Origin: Elmis aenea
Lineage: Eukaryota; Arthropoda; Insecta; Coleoptera; Elmidae
Reading direction: 5' to 3'
NCBI GenBank assembly: GCA_947652605.1
Contig: OX393583.1
Span: forward strand, 10,209,222-10,273,221
DNA length: 64,000 nt
Below are positions 22,423-34,017 of the stretch, one piece after another. Each line of letters begins with the position of its first letter. The first letter of the stretch is position 1. The notes beneath the pieces were generated by a model that was not told where the DNA came from, did not search any database, and saw only the letters and a list, made by a program, of their open reading frames with translations. A program made the translations under genes and the position numbers.

Positions 22423-25233
22423 TAATAAAAATTTGGATTTGTTAAATTGGGTTGACGTTCTACCTTTGATCAAAAATGCAAATAAAATTAAGATCAATTA
22501 TACAAAATCTTTTGAATTCCAATATGGTGCGGCTATAAACTTTCCTTATGGACAATCAGTTTTTTTTTATGGAGAGTCTAGAGTAGAGTCTTTGTAGTAA
22601 TACAAGATACACTAGACCAATTTCGAGACTATCATCACTTCGTTAGTAGCTTTCTTGTTTGTTTTGTGTTAAAGAATAAAAAAGCTAGCATCAAAATTCT
22701 TCATAAAATATAATATATTTTAATTATACTTCAATTATTGTATAGGTACAAGAACCATACAAATAATTCATGTACTTTATCAAAACTGTTTGATTTAGAT
22801 CTTGGTATATCAAATTAAGTTTTGGTTGTCGCATCATGTGGAACGATGAAAATTCGCATATGTTAACAGATTTTCTAATCCTTTTTAGAATTGTTAAATA
22901 TCGTTTGTGAAAATGGCAGGACTTTGACATTTCACGTAGGCACTAACAGATAGGTACTACATTTTTTTAGGTCATTTATTACTGTAAGAAATATTAGCAG
23001 AAGAATACATACATAAATAAAGTTAAAATTAAGATAATAATATTAATAATTAATGTGTAAAAAAAAACAGAATTGTGAAAAAATTGATATACGTTAGCAT
23101 ATTTTGATTTTTTTCATAAAAATTTAAAATATTTTTCTCTGTCATATATTAACATGTGTACAATCTTACATTCTTTCAATTGATATTTATCATAAAATCA
23201 CACACATTGAGACTGTTTGAACTTAAAAAACGATCCTATGAAACAAAAATATATGTGAAGTTTCCAAATAAACTGTATTTACAAGTAAAAATATGTGAAC
23301 ATAAATATAGTAATCAAATACAGGTTACATGACTTTAAAACTCAGTGTTGTCATTTTGTCACATCATAAAATTACTAATTCGCATATACTTTTTAAGTTG
23401 AAGATACTGGAAATGTTTCTTTAAATTTAATGGATTAGAAGCAATAGCTAAAAACCTTTTAAAACTGTAATAAGTGGTTCATTAAAATTTTTAACTAATA
23501 GCTGCTTCTCATAACCAAGTATAAAGTTCTTAGTACCGAAAAGAAAGTGATATGAATAAAAAATCAGTTGTAAAGTATTTCACTAACAATAAATTATTTT
23601 CTAGCTACTATTTCATCTCAAATCTCAATGTGTTATATTATTCGACATAATTACAAAATAGTTTTTAAACTTACGAAAAATAATGTGTTAAAGGTTTTTA
23701 CAGAAATTATTATGTAACTGCAATATAAATATTTTAAGAGGCAAATTTTTTAACAATGCTCTTCACTTGACAATAATTATAATTTTTAACATCTTACGGG
23801 ATTTTTTAACAGTGATATCTTCCAATTTGTTTGGTTTTAAAATGGTGTCTTAATTTTTAGTGTTGTATGTTGTAAAATTAACTCCACCGTCATATCTTCG
23901 GTATTAAATAAGTTAATATACGTACCACACCATACCCTGTGGATAGTTTTATTTACTCGTATTCCTTTTACTATCTCAGAAGCAATGTTGAAGGGTTCCA
24001 ATCTCTTTAGATGATTTCCATGTGAAATATACACATTTTAATAATAAATAAAAAAGGAACAATTGTTACTAACTTGCTTTCAAATTGTTCACTACCTTAA
24101 GCGTAAACTTTTTGCTTGTTGATTTTTCACGACACTTGGAGAACCATAAATAAAAAAAAAACAATTGGTAGACTTTCAGAAAAAAAAAACTACGTCGTCC
24201 GATCGATAGATAAAATGTTATGAGTCACAAATATTGGTCCTTTGTAAGAATTTCATTCATCCACTGAAAAAGCCAGTGAAAGAGGACAAACCAAAAAAGT
24301 AGGGAATGGACAGCCCTTTTTATATTACACATGCGCTTTTGTACAAATGCCCTCTTTTATTTTTCGAGTGACATATCGATCTTTTCACACCAGCTTTCGC
24401 ACACTTTTTAACAACGTGTTAAATGTGCACATGTGCACTGACTTTAGTATTTTTGTCGAGGATAATAAACTAAAGTTTATGTCAAATATATTTTGTGATA
24501 TATCATGCATATTAACTCATTGGCTGGACGTACGTATACAGGGCGACAATAATCTACATGTCGACGGAGGAAAGCAATTTTGCTGTAAACGCCAAAACTA
24601 CAACTTTACAGGAGAGGCAAAAAACAATTAAAGTTTTGGAAAAATAATTACTGTCCTTTAAATAATGATTTTATCAAAAAAAATGCGAGGAATGTAGGTG
24701 TCAAATGATTAAATGAATATTATTAGAACAATAAAAATCGTCCATAACTATAAATTAATGACGTTTTGGCGCGTACAGCAAAACACGCCCAAAATAATGC
24801 CCACAGAAACCACGTTTAAATAAATGAATATAATTTAGGTTTCAAAGAACAAAAAGAAACTAATAAAAAATTTTAAACTTTAAATAGTTTAGTCTTTAAA
24901 TTAGAAAATATTTCAAATATTTCAGAACTTAAATTATCTTCCCTTTCTAATAGCATTACAGTTTCATTAAAAACTTTCAAAACGTTGTGGAAAAATGTTA
25001 GATAACTTTCAGTTTTATCAATTTCAGCAAAATTTTTATTTTTCTACTCGCTTTGAATGATAAAATAAATAACCGTACACCTTTAAAACTAAATTTTTAA
25101 CGTCAAATTCACATTTATCTATAGTAAATTTTGTAGAATTGTGGAGCATTAAATTGGACTTAAATGGAAAAACGCGAAAAAAAAAAGAACCGCAAAGGGT
25201 TAAAGCTTGCCTACGATTATAGTATAATGTGTG
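22423..25233. other. Long AT-rich stretch without recognised genes
   Basis: No family motif in any frame. An isolated foldback-type end (TATACAGGGCGACAATAATC) occurs near 24536, with similarity to TATACAGCGTGACAATAATC at 45709. A GATCGATAG site and A-runs near 24150-24200 are unremarkable. Confidence 0.35.
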
Positions 25234-25343
25234 ATAAATCGGGACAAAGGGCGTCCCGCCGGGGATTCTTTCGGGACGTTCTATTTAGAGTCGAAAATCG
25301 GGACGTCCCGCGAAAATCGGGACAGTTTGTCACCCTACATGCG
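25234..25343. repeat. Probable hAT end with repeated TCGGGAC motifs
   Basis: AAATCGGGAC or its complement GTCCCG occurs six times, ending CGGGACAGTTTGTCACCCTA. On the opposite strand this reads TAGGGTGACAAACTGTCCCG, close to the CAGGGTGACxxAxxGTCCCG ends of a hAT family common in animals. The other end was not found. Confidence 0.45.
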
Positions 25344-25494
25344 AGTCACAGACATATATATCTATACTAAATGTTCCAGTATTTTGTTAGCCGTTGTGAG
25401 CCTACTTTACGGTTTTACTGGCTTGTAGGGAAAGGCGAACCTCAACTTTTCCTGGTGTCGGTTTTTAAAATTTGTTTTTGTAAGAGGTGAGAGC

Positions 25495-25620
25495 TTAAAA
25501 AAATCGTAAATTTTACAATTTGATATTGACATTGACATTATTTTCGCCACTAGAGACGAAAGTAGAACTTTTATGTAGAGTAGGCAGTGAGAAAAGAACA
25601 ACTTTCAAATACATAAGAAG
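25495..25620. repeat. Inverted copy of the repeat at 49291-49405
   Basis: TACAATTTGATATTGACATT, CGCCACTAGAGACGAAAGTA and TAGAGTAGGCAGTGAG are the reverse complement of sequence around 49310-49400. They share no coding motif and are probably an arm of a foldback family. Confidence 0.65.
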
Positions 25621-26279
25621 AAAAATGTATTTTTCAACATGATAATGCTCGAACACAACGAGATGACAACGTTTCTTTTCGAAGAATATTGAAAAGATCT
25701 GAGATAAACAGCGTTTTAGTTTTACATACTTAATATCCAATTAAAATTCTTTAACAAATATGAATTATCACCAAAAAAATTGCCTATTGTAGGTAATTAT
25801 CAATCAACATCACTATGTTTTTAAATCAATGCCAATTAAAAAATTAGAGACTATTTTTATCAAGACAAAACAATGATTAGTAACATCATAAATTATGTTT
25901 ATAAAAAGTCCTTTGTTTATTTAAATAACAGAAATTAGATATAACGGTTGTTTCCATTGTAAGAGCTTTCTCTGTGGCGTGTACTATTGGTGTTCTAAGT
26001 TATAAATGTTCGTATATTGGCAAATGGGAACGTGTGCGCTCTCTAAAAGGATAAATGTAAATATATTTTAAGCTGTCAAAGGAATGCTATTTGCCATAGT
26101 AAGGTAATAGAAACTCCAGTGAAACTAGATGTTAATCTTACTTCAGTCTAAGCTGAAATTACATCTCAAGAAGCTTTCAGGCATAAATAATGACAGAGGC
26201 ACGTAAATTGTAAATTCTCTGAGGTATTAATCTAACTTAGCGTGGAAATTCAACTCCTGTGACTCGAGATTAGAGCTTT

Positions 26280-27060
26280 AATATATTCTAAAACTTTGGC
26301 GCGGTTGAATAATCTGCCAGGCACACTTTTCTAGGTTCGCTAGTTCCATATCTATCCACCGTCTCACTCGCACGCTCCAAGAACGCTCAGAACGACGGAG
26401 AACTTGGCGTGCGAAACCGTGAAAAACAATCGCGAAACTGCTCCACCGCCATCTTAAATCAATATAATATAAAATGGGCGAATCTCAGCTCGGCAGACAA
26501 AGAAAACTCCCGCACCTTTAAGAGGGTAAGAGACGAACATACGATTTAGTGTTTGGTAAACAGGGACAGACACAATCTGAGAATGAGAATAGAAAAGGAG
26601 GTGCGCGAAGTAGATAGTGTACCACGTTCGCTGGAGGAAGATGAGAGGATTCTGAGAATTAGAAGCAGAAAAGGATATGAGATGCGCTCGGTTGGAGGCA
26701 GACGGAGAAGAACGCATTTATCTTTAAGATTAAGCGCGATGGTAGCATCGGCGATGCCTGCACACGAAGAAGACGGCGAGTACCTGTTAAATATGTATGA
26801 GACAAGGAAATATTGGATATAAGGCGGAAGTGCGCCATTTTCGAGTAACGCCCCTTGCCGATTTTTAATATGATTTCAGATCGTTATAGTCCAACTACGT
26901 TCGTTAACTTTTCTTACTGCACGTGTTCTTGACGTGCACGTGAATGGATATGAGAAAGGACAACGGACGACGGATAGCAACGCGAACGCAACTTTGTAGC
27001 TCAAGACTGACTATCTCGGTTGGTCAGCAAAAAACGGACTTAGAACCGAAATAACCTGAC
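26280..27060. promoter_or_regulatory. GC-richer, CpG-bearing block: possible promoter or first exon
   Basis: This is the longest stretch of balanced composition in the window, with many CpG (GCTCCAAGAACGCTCAGAACG, GGACAACGGACGACGG), and it has no repeat ends or sister copies. On the minus strand an AAGATGGCGG motif (near 26446-26455) resembles the YY1-like element seen around many metazoan starts. On the plus strand AGAG|GGTAAGAG near 26522 resembles a splice donor. An 89-codon plus frame (26553-26822) is Arg/Glu-rich and matches nothing I know. I infer a candidate transcription start, strand undecided. Confidence 0.35.
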
Positions 27061-27369
27061 TCGAGGAATATTATACTTCATTATAAAAGTAAACCAAATA
27101 TGTTTTTTGTGAGATTTATTGCCCAAAGGGCAGATTTAAGCTGTACAACAACAAACACGTTACAAACATCTTTCTAATGATAAAAACCTCCACAAATAAA
27201 TATGTTTGTGAGCTTTTTCCAAACTTTTTATTATATTTAATATAAAATGCTTTGCACGTATTGTACAACAGTCAACAGTACATAATATTCGTCGTTCTAA
27301 ACTAGGATCTATACACAATAATACTTAAATAGTGACAAAAGATTATTAAATATTTAATACTTTTGAACA

Positions 27370-27565
27370 GGGCTCGACACCGAAAAAAAAATTTAGTTAA
27401 CGATTAACCGAAATCGAGAACTTTATTTTTATAACGGGACTAAAAACAGTTCTTTTTTAGTAAAAAACCGCTTTTCTGTAAAAAATAGATTTAACTTATA
27501 AACCGGCTTTAAAAACCGGCTTTAAAAACCGGCTTTAAAAACCGGTTAAAAAACCGGTTTTTTGA
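27370..27565. repeat. hAT-like end with triple ACCGGCTTTAAAA tandem
   Basis: CAGGGCTCGACACCG at 27369-27383 is a hAT-type terminus. Inside it, ACCGGCTTTAAAA repeats three times between about 27501 and 27540, then a palindromic ACCGGTTAAAAAACCGGT follows. The other end was not found, so this is probably a solo end. Confidence 0.55.
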
Positions 27566-27621
27566 CATTTTTTAAATTAGGGATGCAAAGTATGATAAGA
27601 TGTTATCTATTTATAGTTTTA

Positions 27622-28130
27622 TAATATACAGGGTGCGCCAATAGTGCGATAAAGTCTATTATTGCCCTTAATGTCAACTTATTAAAAAAAAGTTTTTAAT
27701 GAAACTTATAGTATTTCTAGACGTGCATGTATTAAAATTAGTTTCAAGTATACAGGGTGTTTCATAAATAGTAGGTACTTTTTTTAAATTGAACACCCAG
27801 TATATTTTTGCATAATCAAATTCAGCAAGAAAATCTCCATATGACAGTATTTTGTTTTTTTCATTTTTTTGCGACGTTGCCAATTTATCTCAAAAAATCT
27901 TGAACTTCCAGAAAAACGGGGTACAATACTTGTCAAGAGCACAACGTTATGATAATTGGCAAATGATATTTTGTACATACAAAGTCAAAAGGTGGAGTCA
28001 TAATCTATTTACATCAAAATTAATTTATATTATACAGGGTGTTTCTTATAGATGTGCTAACTTCCCAATTTTCAAACATCAATAACTTTTTTTTTTCAAA
28101 TGGAACACCCTGTATATTATTACGTCATTT
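27622..28130. repeat. Cluster of short TATACAGGGTG-bounded palindromes
   Basis: Ends occur at 27627 (TATACAGGGTGCGCCAATAG), 27750 (TATACAGGGTGTTTCATAAA, with AATTGAACACCCAGTATATT only 45 bases on) and 28032 (TATACAGGGTGTTTCTTATA, with AATGGAACACCCTGTATATT 70 bases on). The last two pairs are very short foldbacks, apparently minimal derivatives of the large foldbacks elsewhere. Confidence 0.6.
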
Positions 28131-28407
28131 TGTTGCATTTTTGTTTTTCTTCAACTTTTCTTAATACTTACCTATACCTAAATTGAACATTTTCTGAGAT
28201 ATTTACATTTTACTTATTCTTATAAGCGTTGTGTAGGAATTTCTTAGTTTTCTCGGAGTAGGCCCGGACTTTGACAATAGAAACAATAATTTCTGTAGTA
28301 ACAAATGTCAGAGTTAATTGCTGTCGATTGTTAAAACATAAATAAATTAGTATAACATTTTCAATATGAATATTCCAAAAGAAAAATTGATTGATACGGT
28401 CTATGTT

Positions 28408-28740
28408 CAGGGTGGCGTATTTTCGATGCCCATACAGGGGGGTATCTCGGTTATTATCAGAGATTTAAAAAAACCAAGTGCGTAGTTTCGATTTCTTTTT
28501 TCGAGAGGAGTTCATTGCCGTTAACAGATTTTTGATATCTTTTTTAATTTTCGAAATATAGCCAAAAACAGATTTTTGCCAATTTTCAAAAATGTTAAAT
28601 ATCTCGCTTAAACGAAAAGATACAGAAAAACTTTAGAGACATTTTTTGGATGTTTTTTTTTTTCTTAATAAGATAGCGATGTTTTTTACTCATATGAATG
28701 TCGATATATTACACCTAACTTTCTTATTTTAAATGGCCAC
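28408..28740. repeat. Half of a foldback (GGTATCTCGG family)
   Basis: CAGGGTGGCGTATTTTCGAT, GGGGTATCTCGGTTATTATC resembles the left arm of the 5429-6778 element. No right arm follows; a LINE fragment begins at once. Confidence 0.55.
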
Positions 28741-28742
28741 CA

Positions 28743-29160
28743 TGGTTTCATATAGGTACATTGATTGAAGTAGGTACATACATTTCGGATTGCCATGTAA
28801 ATAGCGCGGGTAGTGTCTTGCCTTTTCTGAATCCATTTTGAGCGTTGTTTATTATGCCACAGTGTTCCAAGTAATTTTCAATTCTGTTGTAGATTATTTT
28901 TTCAAATATCTTGCTGATGTTTATGAGTATGGCTATGGGCCTATAGTTTCCTATGTCACTTACATCCCCTTTTTGTGGATAGGTTTGATTTTTGCACATT
29001 TTAGTTTGTTTGGAAATATGCCATTTTTTAAAGAAAGGTTTATGATTTGACTCAAAGGTCCAGATATTAAGTCGGGAGTATGTTTTAAGAGGTTTGTTGG
29101 TATTTCATCTTCTCCTGTTGATTTTGTGTTTTTAAGTGACATTAGCAAAACAACAAAAAT
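28743..29160 (-). pseudogene. LINE reverse transcriptase fragment (RT fingers/palm)
   Basis: The minus strand reads GEDEIPTNLLKHTPDLI, LKNGIFPNKLKCAKIKPIHKKG, then, one frame over, GDVSDIGNYRPIAILINISK, FEKIIYNRI and NAQNGFRKGKT. This is the first half of the reverse transcriptase of Jockey/CR1/I-type LINEs: KxxPIxKKGDxxDxxNYRPIxLLxxxxKxFEKxI followed by QxGFRKGxST. The catalytic FADD box is missing, and a frameshift lies near 28965. Flanks show no tail or target duplication. Confidence 0.8.
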
Positions 29161-30868
29161 TAGCAGTTCTTTTATTATTTGCAGGATTCAGGTTTTGATG
29201 ATTTTTTACTAAATCGTTTTAAATCATTCGGTAAATGTTATCATTTTATCGTACCATATTCTTGCGTTATGAATTAAACACTTTTTATGTCTTTTTAATG
29301 GGTTCCACTATTCCACTTATCTAATAGGTATCTAAAAAGAGTCTGTCCTTGCAGAAAATCCAGTTTCGAGAATGTAGTCTAGTTTTTTTTCCCAAAAGTA
29401 TTCTTATTTATATTATTAAAATATATAAACAACTTTTCCCTGAAATAAGCTTGTAAAGAAACATCATTTTATCTTACTCAGTACTGTTTTGAAACACTAT
29501 ACAGTTTGATTTTTAAAAGTCTAAAACCTTAATATACGTATTGATCTTGTATTAGAAGTTAGAAGGCCATTCACATTTTGCATAAACACAAAATTAATTT
29601 AAATGTTTTATGTTTTTAGACTGCCTGGTTTTTTGATCACCAGGCTTTTAAGTTTATTCAAACTGCTATGGCAACATTACATAAGGGCCGATAACGTAAT
29701 AAAAAGCAGTTTGTAGCTAATTTGTTTTAAACAATGTTTAACTTAAAAATAATTGTAGTTATTCTTCGACGAAATCTTAAGTAAGAAATTTTAATCTTAA
29801 ATATTAAGTGTGCCTTTTAGCAGTACAATAGTTGACAATCGCACGCAAAAAAAACTGAACCTTATCCAATTGTGATTTATGCGTTCTCCTTATATATAAA
29901 TAACAAATTTCATAATTCTGCTGTTGATTTAAAAAAGTTATTAATACAAAGCAGAATTAAAGTAATTCAGTTTGTTTAGGATATTTCAGAAATAAGCACA
30001 ATATGGACATTTTAATTTTTCCCCTCAGTTAATTGCTTTTTAATGAATGTCTTCGCATTTTAAAAGCAAAATTATGAAATTCTTTTTACGCTTGTAATGA
30101 TAAACCTCAATAAGTTTTTGTAATCCCAGTTATGAATGGTAAAGTATTGTATGTGCACATAATGTGTGAATATAATGACTTATAAAACTACTATAAACAT
30201 TTTCTGGAATTGGTAATATGTAGGTACAACTAAACCAATTGCTTTTAAATTGAAGTGCTGCAAATTAAATCGATTATTCGTTATATTATTGCCAGCAAAA
30301 TGAATGAAACAGAGCGAAAGAGGTCAAGATGTTAAGGGATGTGAGCGATTATAAAGACCGGCGGATGACCAGTGCTAGAGCTAGTGTGGGTGATTTCGAG
30401 ACCCCGCCAACATGCACATGCTCAACTGAATTGAGTCATTTTGTGTATCAAGTATCAGTTTCCTGTCAGTACCTCGGGAACTCGAATGTGGGCTGGATGT
30501 CAGGGGATCACAGGATCACACACATAAATGCGTCCATTCTGAAGTTGACAACTCATTCGTATTCTAGGAGTAATAAACGATTCGTTTTGAAAAAGAATAA
30601 AGCTATCGATTACTTATACACTTTTTATGCAAATTTAACTTTTTTCATAGCCTTGGGCCTTATAAAAACATGAAATTATGAAAATTGGCTGTGTGGTAAT
30701 CAATTAATCAAGTTTTTACTAAGTAGTTTTTCAGCTAAAAAAAAACTTGAAATCCAATCAATAAATAATTATTTAAAATATTTATCGGTACACATATTTT
30801 GAATGAGGTAGGTATCTCCGCGTTATGTTTTAGAACAACTTTGTTATTAATAATTGCATTCTTATACA
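29161..30868. other. Intergenic sequence; small hairpin; unassigned GC-richer patch
   Basis: GCCTGGT and ACCAGGC (29623-29645) form a 7-bp hairpin. The patch at 30310-30545 is less AT-rich and open on the plus strand for 114 codons (30329-30673) with no family motif. It could be unique host sequence such as an untranslated exon, but I cannot support that. Confidence 0.35.
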
Positions 30869-31100
30869 GGGTGTCCCAGATTAGATATCCAGCATGGATC
30901 TTGCTTATTATAAGAGATACAGGTTTGTAATTAGATTAATTATTCGTAAGTATGAGAAGAGCCACAATCAATTTTTAAACTACAAAATTCCTCGTACATC
31001 AGATGTTATAGAAAACAATATGAAACTGTTGAATTTCCTTTTTCGCTCATAACTTTTTTGTCTTAATCATAAGATCAATTTTATATGTATCCCAAACTGG
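30869..31100. repeat. Solo foldback end (TACAGGGTGTCCCAG)
   Basis: ATACAGGGTGTCCCAGATTA starts a TATACAGGGTGTCCC-type arm related to those at 51574 and 60658. No mirrored end follows. Confidence 0.5.
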
Positions 31101-31497
31101 AGAAAAAAATCGAAAGAAGAGACAAGAAAAACCTAAAATGAGGAAGTAAAAAAAGCTGCCACGATGAGAGATCAGGCAGAGTAATGTTAAAGATATGAGA
31201 AAAAGATGGAGGAAATCATAAAAACGAATTCCACATGTGTAAGAAGAAACAAAACCTTATACCTAACGGTAGAAATTGTTCTTCCAATATTTGGGCTTAT
31301 TAGATTTAGATACACTAGAAATTTTTTTGGAGTGAAAAATTGAAACATAATGAGTTACTATTATTGTGTTTACATGTAAACATAGATAATATGATAATAA
31401 TGATACTACACGGGCATTGTAAAGAAATATATAACACTAAAAATTAAATATAAAATATATATAAATATAAATGCAATCATTAAAAATATTTATTTTA

Positions 31498-32097
31498 CTA
31501 GTGCGATATATGTTTCTTCACTCTTTCACTTAGCTTTTGCAAATCGATCTCATTTTGGGTGTTTGCACATTGTAATTGGTGTTGCAGGTTAGCGTCCGTT
31601 ATGTTTGAGCGTGTTTTGTGTTTGCTCAATTTCATTTTCGAAAAAAACGATTCGCAGGTGTAAGTTAAACCAAAAGCGCTAACAACTTTTTGTGCCAGAT
31701 TTCTCAAATTGGAAAATTTCTCTTTTGTGACGTAAGTGTTATAAAAATCTATTTTTGATTCTGATGTTTCAAAAATGTGTTTAAATTTAAATTGAATATT
31801 GCACTGTAAGTAAACCAGTTCCATTTAAAGATATTCTGGGGCCGACTCGATTTCAACATGAAAGGGAGATGAATATATTTCAACAATTTTGTTGTAGTTG
31901 TCTAACTCTAAATTACTGAATCGGCTTTCAAAAGCAGCTCTAAGTTTTCTTATATCTTTTGCATATTTGATGTATTTGTTACATTTTGATTTCCTAAATT
32001 CTTTCAACAATGGAAAGTGGTGAGCGTTATTACTTTTCAATTGCGATTCAAATAACAATTTCTTAATTTTTGAATAGGTATATGGATGCACAAACAA
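31498..32097 (-). pseudogene. hAT transposase C-terminus (EPM2AIP1/GTF2IRD2-like), one nonsense codon
   Basis: A single minus-strand frame of 200 codons is interrupted once, by TAA at 31825-31827, where the family has Gln in (H/Y)LQMEL; CAA to TAA is the likely change. Before the stop: HHFPLLKEF, ELDNYNKIVEIYSSPFHVEI, ESAPEYL. After it: MELVYLQCN, FSNLRNLAQKVVSAFG, YTCESFFSKMKLSKHKTRS, TDANLQHQLQ. The order SSPFxVxxxxAPExxQMELxxLQ followed by FPxLRxxAxxxxxxFGSTYxCExxFSxMxxxKxKxRSxLTDxxL is the dimerisation region of this hAT group. The N-terminal BED finger and catalytic core are absent. The reading frame is otherwise open. Confidence 0.88.
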
Positions 32098-32212
32098 TGA
32101 ATTTTTTTATTACATTGATTTTCACTACTTTGGCCATTGTAAAATAAATATATTTTGTAAAAGTGTGATGAATCTCGCGGGCTGGAAAAATGTTCAAGGC
32201 GGGCCACCCCTG
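31498..32212 (-). mobile_element. Deleted hAT element carrying the transposase remnant
   Basis: The right boundary GGGCCACCCCTG, read on the minus strand, is CAGGGGTGGCCCGCC, a hAT terminus in the correct place for the 5' end of the minus-strand gene. Only about 115 bases separate it from the coding remnant, so most of the gene was deleted internally. No second terminus or ACCTAACT duplicate was found on the left. Confidence 0.65.
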
Positions 32213-32430
32213 ACCTAACTAGAGCAATGACACATTGGCCTTATGATTCGACATGCAATTGACTAGTAAGTATAGACTTGCATAGCTCGCTCGTCAGTCG
32301 TCACGCGGGAAGAAAACGTAAGATATATCCTTGTTTTGACGTAATTTTTATAAACAAAATTTTTCATTATAAACACACACACTACACATGAAAAATCAAG
32401 AAGACTCATAACATAAATGGCTAATTAATA

Positions 32431-32690
32431 ATATATTACATAGCAAGAGCTGTAAGTAGCATATTACGGACGTGGAAAAGTTACGCACGGAGCCGCGTAG
32501 CTGCGAGTGCGTATTTTCACGAGTGCGTAATTGCTTTACAACTCGTGTTATGTAGCTTATTTTTTCTACGAACATAATACCTACGACTTTAACGGCTTTT
32601 ATCTAATATACACATGTAATTACGTTGTCTTGTCAATTTTGACGTAAGCCTACTTTGACATTTCTAGACAAGTGTGCGTTTTGCTTACCG
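32431..32690. repeat. Half copy of the TATATTACAT palindromic MITE
   Basis: ATATATTACATAGCAAGAGC, GTGCGTAATTGCTTTACAAC, TCGTGTTATGTAG and CTACTTTGACATTTCTAGAC match 16175-16501 in order, but the mirrored right arm is missing. A CACGGAGCCGCGTAGCTGCG insert near 32486 is not in the first copy. Confidence 0.7.
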
Positions 32691-32829
32691 TGCGGATTCA
32701 TTTACTATGCATGCAGGCTGTGCGGTAGGAGTCATATACATTAGTGGTAATAGAAAAAACAATAATTATTATTTAATTTTCGTTTATGGACCCGGCCTGT
32801 AGACGCCGGGTTAAGAATGTTTTTGTTTG

Positions 32830-33027
32830 CCTGGCCGATGAGAGGGGGGGCAGGGGGGCTCCGACCCCCGGGCCCGGGAGTAATTTAAGGGCCCGGGAGT
32901 CCACAGGGGCTCGAATATTATACCACAATTGTTTTTTATTAACAAAATTTTCAAATAATATACTTTACCTACTTGGGGCTCATGAAAAATGTTTCCCCGC
33001 GCCCGACGACGTGTCTCGACACCTCTA
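32830..33027. mobile_element. 198-bp hAT MITE with 8-bp duplication TTTGTTTG
   Basis: TTTGTTTG flanks the element (32822-32829 and 33028-33035). Its sequence (GATGAGAGGGGGGGCAGG, GGGAGTCCACAGGGGCTC, CTCATGAAAAATG, GCCCGACGACGTG) is the reverse-oriented counterpart of the element at 62776-62910. It carries an extra duplicated GGGCCCGGGAGT block near 32870-32900. The terminal bases are slightly eroded (CCTGGC... and ...CCTCTA instead of CAGGGC and CCTCTG). A 94-codon plus frame across it is chance. Confidence 0.8.
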
Positions 33028-33035
33028 TTTGTTTG

Positions 33036-34009
33036 TATCTGAGAATCAGTTGACCAACCAAGGTTATTAGTAAATAACTAACAAACTAATGCAAAGCCGT
33101 ACCAGTTTGATAAAATGAAGCGAAACTTTCAACGTCAATACCGACCCCATAAATTTTTGATGCTAATTACAAAAGTTTGCGCAACATTTTTGAAGTAATT
33201 ATAAAAGCGTCTCTACTTATTTCGCGCCCGTTAATAAACTAACGCGAAATCTACTTTTAATTAAAGCCGAAACCGTCCGAAGTTGCTACGGAAATCCAAC
33301 TCACCTAAACTATTCACTATAAGCTTATGATAATTATTACTTGCAACACAAAGAGAATATTTTCAGCTTTACGCTGGATATAATAAATATCGATTAGATT
33401 GTGGTATCCCTTTAATGAATTCCCTAATAATAAGCCAAGTTATATTAGTCGAACCGAGAGTAAATATCTCGACGACTTTAAACAAATTTAATGCTAATTA
33501 TCAAGCAAGCTAGGGCTCAGTTTCGTATAATGCTCAAAATATGTACCAAGTCTTAGATATGTTGTCTTAACGAAAATGCATGGCCAACTTTATATAAGAT
33601 ATTTGCATTTATATTGAGTTATAGCACAGTGTGTGCTATGTAAGGGGTAATAAGGCTAATATTAGTTTGTCTGCAGCGATTTACTTTGCCTGTATATACA
33701 TATTCCGAGCTGGGATGGGTGCAATATGGTTTGGAATGTATTACTTTTCGGGGCAAGAGTTCCTTCGAATTAATAAAAATTACTTTCGACCAGTTATTAG
33801 ATATATTTTCATGTTTATTGTAATGTAACAATTTTGTAACAGTTGGACAAAAAATTAGTTTAAGCTTACAGCTTTTAAAATGAAAAATTTTTAGCAAGTT
33901 AATTTGTAATCGTATGAAATAATGGTCTTTGATTATTGTCGAGAAAAAAATACTGTAGCGCTTTGAACCTTGAACCATTTAAATATATTTTATTTTGAAG
34001 TTATTTAAT
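33036..34009. other. Unique sequence with clustered TAATTA/TTAAT sites
   Basis: No transposon ends. From 33110 to 33510 the sequence is unusually ordered: GATGCTAATTACAAAAG, AAGTAATTATAAAAGCG, TTTCGCGCCCGTTAATAAAC, CTTTTAATTAAAGCC, AAATTTAATGCTAATTATCA. That density of homeodomain-like cores in non-repetitive sequence is what conserved enhancers of developmental genes often show. Without a related genome it stays a guess. Confidence 0.3.
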
Positions 34010-34017
34010 GTTTTAAA

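Noticed and set aside
27501..27545. Three evenly spaced ACCGGCTTTAAAA units suggesting a CRISPR-like array
   Set aside because: There are no unique spacers; the units are a direct 13-bp tandem inside a hAT end in a eukaryotic genome.
30329..30673. 114-codon frame with scattered Cys residues
   Set aside because: There is no family motif, no splice context, and composition only slightly less AT-rich than the neighbours. Kept as an unassigned patch, not a gene.
32786..33070. 94-codon frame, Arg/Gly-rich
   Set aside because: It runs across a hAT MITE and its flanks; the Gly/Arg content reflects the MITE's G-runs.
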